Part shown: in pieces, positions 61,985-64,000 of the stretch
Numbering within the stretch: the stretch's first letter is position 1
How the letters are laid out: each line of letters starts with the position of its first letter
NCBI GenBank assembly: GCA_026826555.1
Contig: JAKSZT010018048.1
Coordinates: 403,409 to 467,408, forward strand
DNA length: 64,000 nt
Reading direction: 5' to 3'
From: Tolypeutes matacus
Taxonomy: Eukaryota > Chordata > Mammalia > Cingulata > Chlamyphoridae
Made by a program: the position numbers and the translations under genes
Notes under the pieces: generated by a model
Told to the model about the DNA's origin: nothing
What the model saw: the letters and a program-made list of their open reading frames with translations, nothing else
The model's database searches: none

Positions 61985-62140
61985 TGGCTCTCAAACATGA
62001 CTGTTTCAAAGCATCAACTTAGAATGCTGTTAAAATGCAGACTATGATTCAGTGAGTCTGGGCTTAGATTCTAGAGTGTGAGTTCCTGGGACACTTCCAG
62101 GTGAGTCTGAAGCTGATCAACGATGGACCATTCTTGAATA
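61985..62140 (+). mobile_element. MER5-like hAT relic
   Basis: Blocks caacttagaatgctgttaaa, atgcagactatgattcagtg and cttccaggtgagtctgaagc follow the MER5-type order. Confidence 0.5.
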
Positions 62141-64000
62141 GTGAGCATCAAGGGTGGTAGGTTTGTTAGCATCACATCTCACTAATGCAGGAGACTTGTT
62201 CATGATGCTGCTGTGTACATCAGCAGAATGCCCTAACATAAAGGTTCTGCTTTGCTCAGTGTCCATCCCTGACATCTAAGTGTGCAAGCAATGGGAACCC
62301 CTATCACCTTGTTTACTTGATGCATGTGATTTACCCGTTTAAGGAAGAGGGACCTAGTGGACATGGTCCATTGCAACAACTACTATAAATGAAAGTCTTG
62401 GCAAAGATAATGATTTTTCTTTTAGCTAAGTTGCTCTCTTTAATTTATGCTTGAGATTTCCAGTCTGGTCCTGGGAAATGTTGGGGTCAGGGGGATGCTA
62501 CATCCTTCCTTCCAGCAAATCAGAACATTGTGCTGGCTTATTTTCTCATTTGAATTTCAAATAGAGTACAAAGATTAAGGAATTGTTACTATTAAAGAGC
62601 TTTGAGACATTAAGTCCATTCGTTGGCAGGATGTGACCCTGACCTGAATGTGAAGGTTTGAGAGATGACAGTCACTGAGGATACCAATAGTACCATGAGT
62701 TGATGTTGGAGTAGCTTTGCCAGCTTCCTTTGCAGATGAACATAAGTATGATGAATCCTAAGTCCTCATTTATGCACCAAAGGTTTTTTTGTTCATTTGT
62801 TTCTTCATTGATTTTGTCTCTTTTCCTTTTATCATTTCTCTTTCTTAATGTCTTCTGATTTGCAAAAACATTAGTTGTGTGTATTAGTTATCAAGTGCAA
62901 AATGCAATATAATCAGCCTGATTATTACAAAGTGCATGTGAAATATAACCATTTCAATACCTGAGCAGCTTTTTTCATTAGTGAATGTTGCAAATATTCT
63001 AAAACCTTTCATGAATAGAATATCTACTTAGGGATGGCATTGAGCTGCAAGTAATAGGAAGCTGAATTAAAACAGTAACTTAGCAAACTAATTGTTTATT
63101 AGTATATATGTTACAGGTCTAAGGTTAGGGAGTCCAGACTAGCACAGCAGCTCAATGATGTTAATAAGAACCGATTTATCTGTTACATTTCCCACAGTTT
63201 CCTCAATGTGTGGTTGTCATCCCCATAGTCACAGCATAGCTGCTGCAGTGCCAGACACTGAATCCACATCTCAGGTAGGAAGAGTAGGAGAAGAATTAAG
63301 GTTGTATTAATAGTAGAAGGGGAGTGCTTCACATGAGCAATGAAATCCTTTTATTGAAGTTTATCATATACATAGAAGTTCCATATCACAAGCTTAATGA
63401 ATTTTCAAAATCTGAATATATTCCAGAAACATAAGGAGACCAAAATTGGGACATGACAAGAAACTCCATCCTCACAAAGCTTATTTTATGCCAATTTTGG
63501 GCAACACTGTTACAACCAGGGTAAGCATTACCCAGACTTCTAAAAGTTTAGACAATTTTTTGCCTTTTTAAACTTTACCAAAAAAATTGCACTGTATGCA
63601 TTCTTTAGTGTTTGGAATTTGTGCTGAATAGTATTCTTTGGAGACTACCTTTAAATTTTTTGTAAGTTAAGAAAGTACATATTTGCCTAATAGCTCTGAA
63701 GGGTTAGTGTGAATGCCCATACCCCTCTTCTCCCTTGCTGTTAAATTAGAACTAAGGGAAGGAATGGACTGAATTTACCAGCAGTCTGGTCCTTGAAGAT
63801 AAGAGCGAAGATGTGGTGAGAATGGTTTGAGAATCACATGCACAAACATATTTCTGTAGATTTCTGTAGATGTTCCAAGCACTGTCCATTACCCTGCTGC
63901 TGTAGTGCCTTTATAAGCCCCCACACCTGAAGGGTGATGCGATAACTCCTGGCTGGTCACCATTACGTCCTGTAAGTATTAAAATCATGTCTATTACTGG
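62141..64000. other. Unassigned stretch at window end
   Basis: No gene, RNA or repeat recognised with confidence. Confidence 0.35.

Overview
This window looks like intergenic, repeat-dense nuclear DNA of a placental mammal, most likely a xenarthran (armadillo, sloth or anteater). The reasons are an AT-rich composition, abundant mammalian LINE-1 and ERVL-type relics, and tRNA-derived SINEs whose head and body resemble the xenarthran DAS family (named from memory, not searched). I found no intact host protein-coding gene. The gene-like items are a truncated, frameshifted olfactory-receptor pseudogene (29780-30180), a U1 snRNA pseudogene joined to a LINE-1 fragment (27682-27851), and one unrecognised 86-codon ORF (33085-33345).

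Layout. 1-1280: AT-rich sequence, then a long SINE with an internal ~25-bp tandem array. 1381-14287 (arm A) and 14388-27538 (arm B): two ~13-kb copies of the same sequence, about 1-5% divergent where I aligned them by eye. Each carries, in order, the end of the SINE, a LINE 3' module, a minus-strand repeat, a second SINE, several kb without recognised repeats except a MER5-like element, an ERVL-type relic (LTR, dUTPase and integrase region, gag-like stretch) and two minus-strand LINE-1 fragments. 27639-34000: end of the LINE-1, the U1 pseudogene, mostly unassigned DNA, the OR pseudogene and a GC-rich SINE. 34640-44650: LTR and primer-binding-site remnant, a tandem LINE-like 3' module pair, old LINE-1 and a possible LTR element. 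44650-53420: LINE-1 pieces in both orientations, a dimeric SINE and MaLR-like LTRs. 54500-54600: TATC microsatellite. 55270-60150: a second LINE-like 3' module, then the 5' half of a minus-strand LINE-1 (endonuclease, ORF1, 5'UTR). 60500-64000: LINE and LTR fragments, a MER5-like element and unassigned DNA.

The main structural finding is that the apparent 13-kb tandem duplication has the exact signature of an assembly-graph bubble written out in series. The left flank and both arms share one 47-base sequence; both arms and the right flank share another; the arms differ at the first base beyond each shared block; and the two arms do not overlap each other at the gap between them. The real locus is therefore probably flank-A-flank or flank-B-flank, not A followed by B. 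If the arms are alternative alleles or paralogues, they carry two informative retroposition differences: a 217-bp poly(A)-tailed insert in arm B with a 16-bp target-site duplication, and a poly(T)-only insertion, also in arm B.
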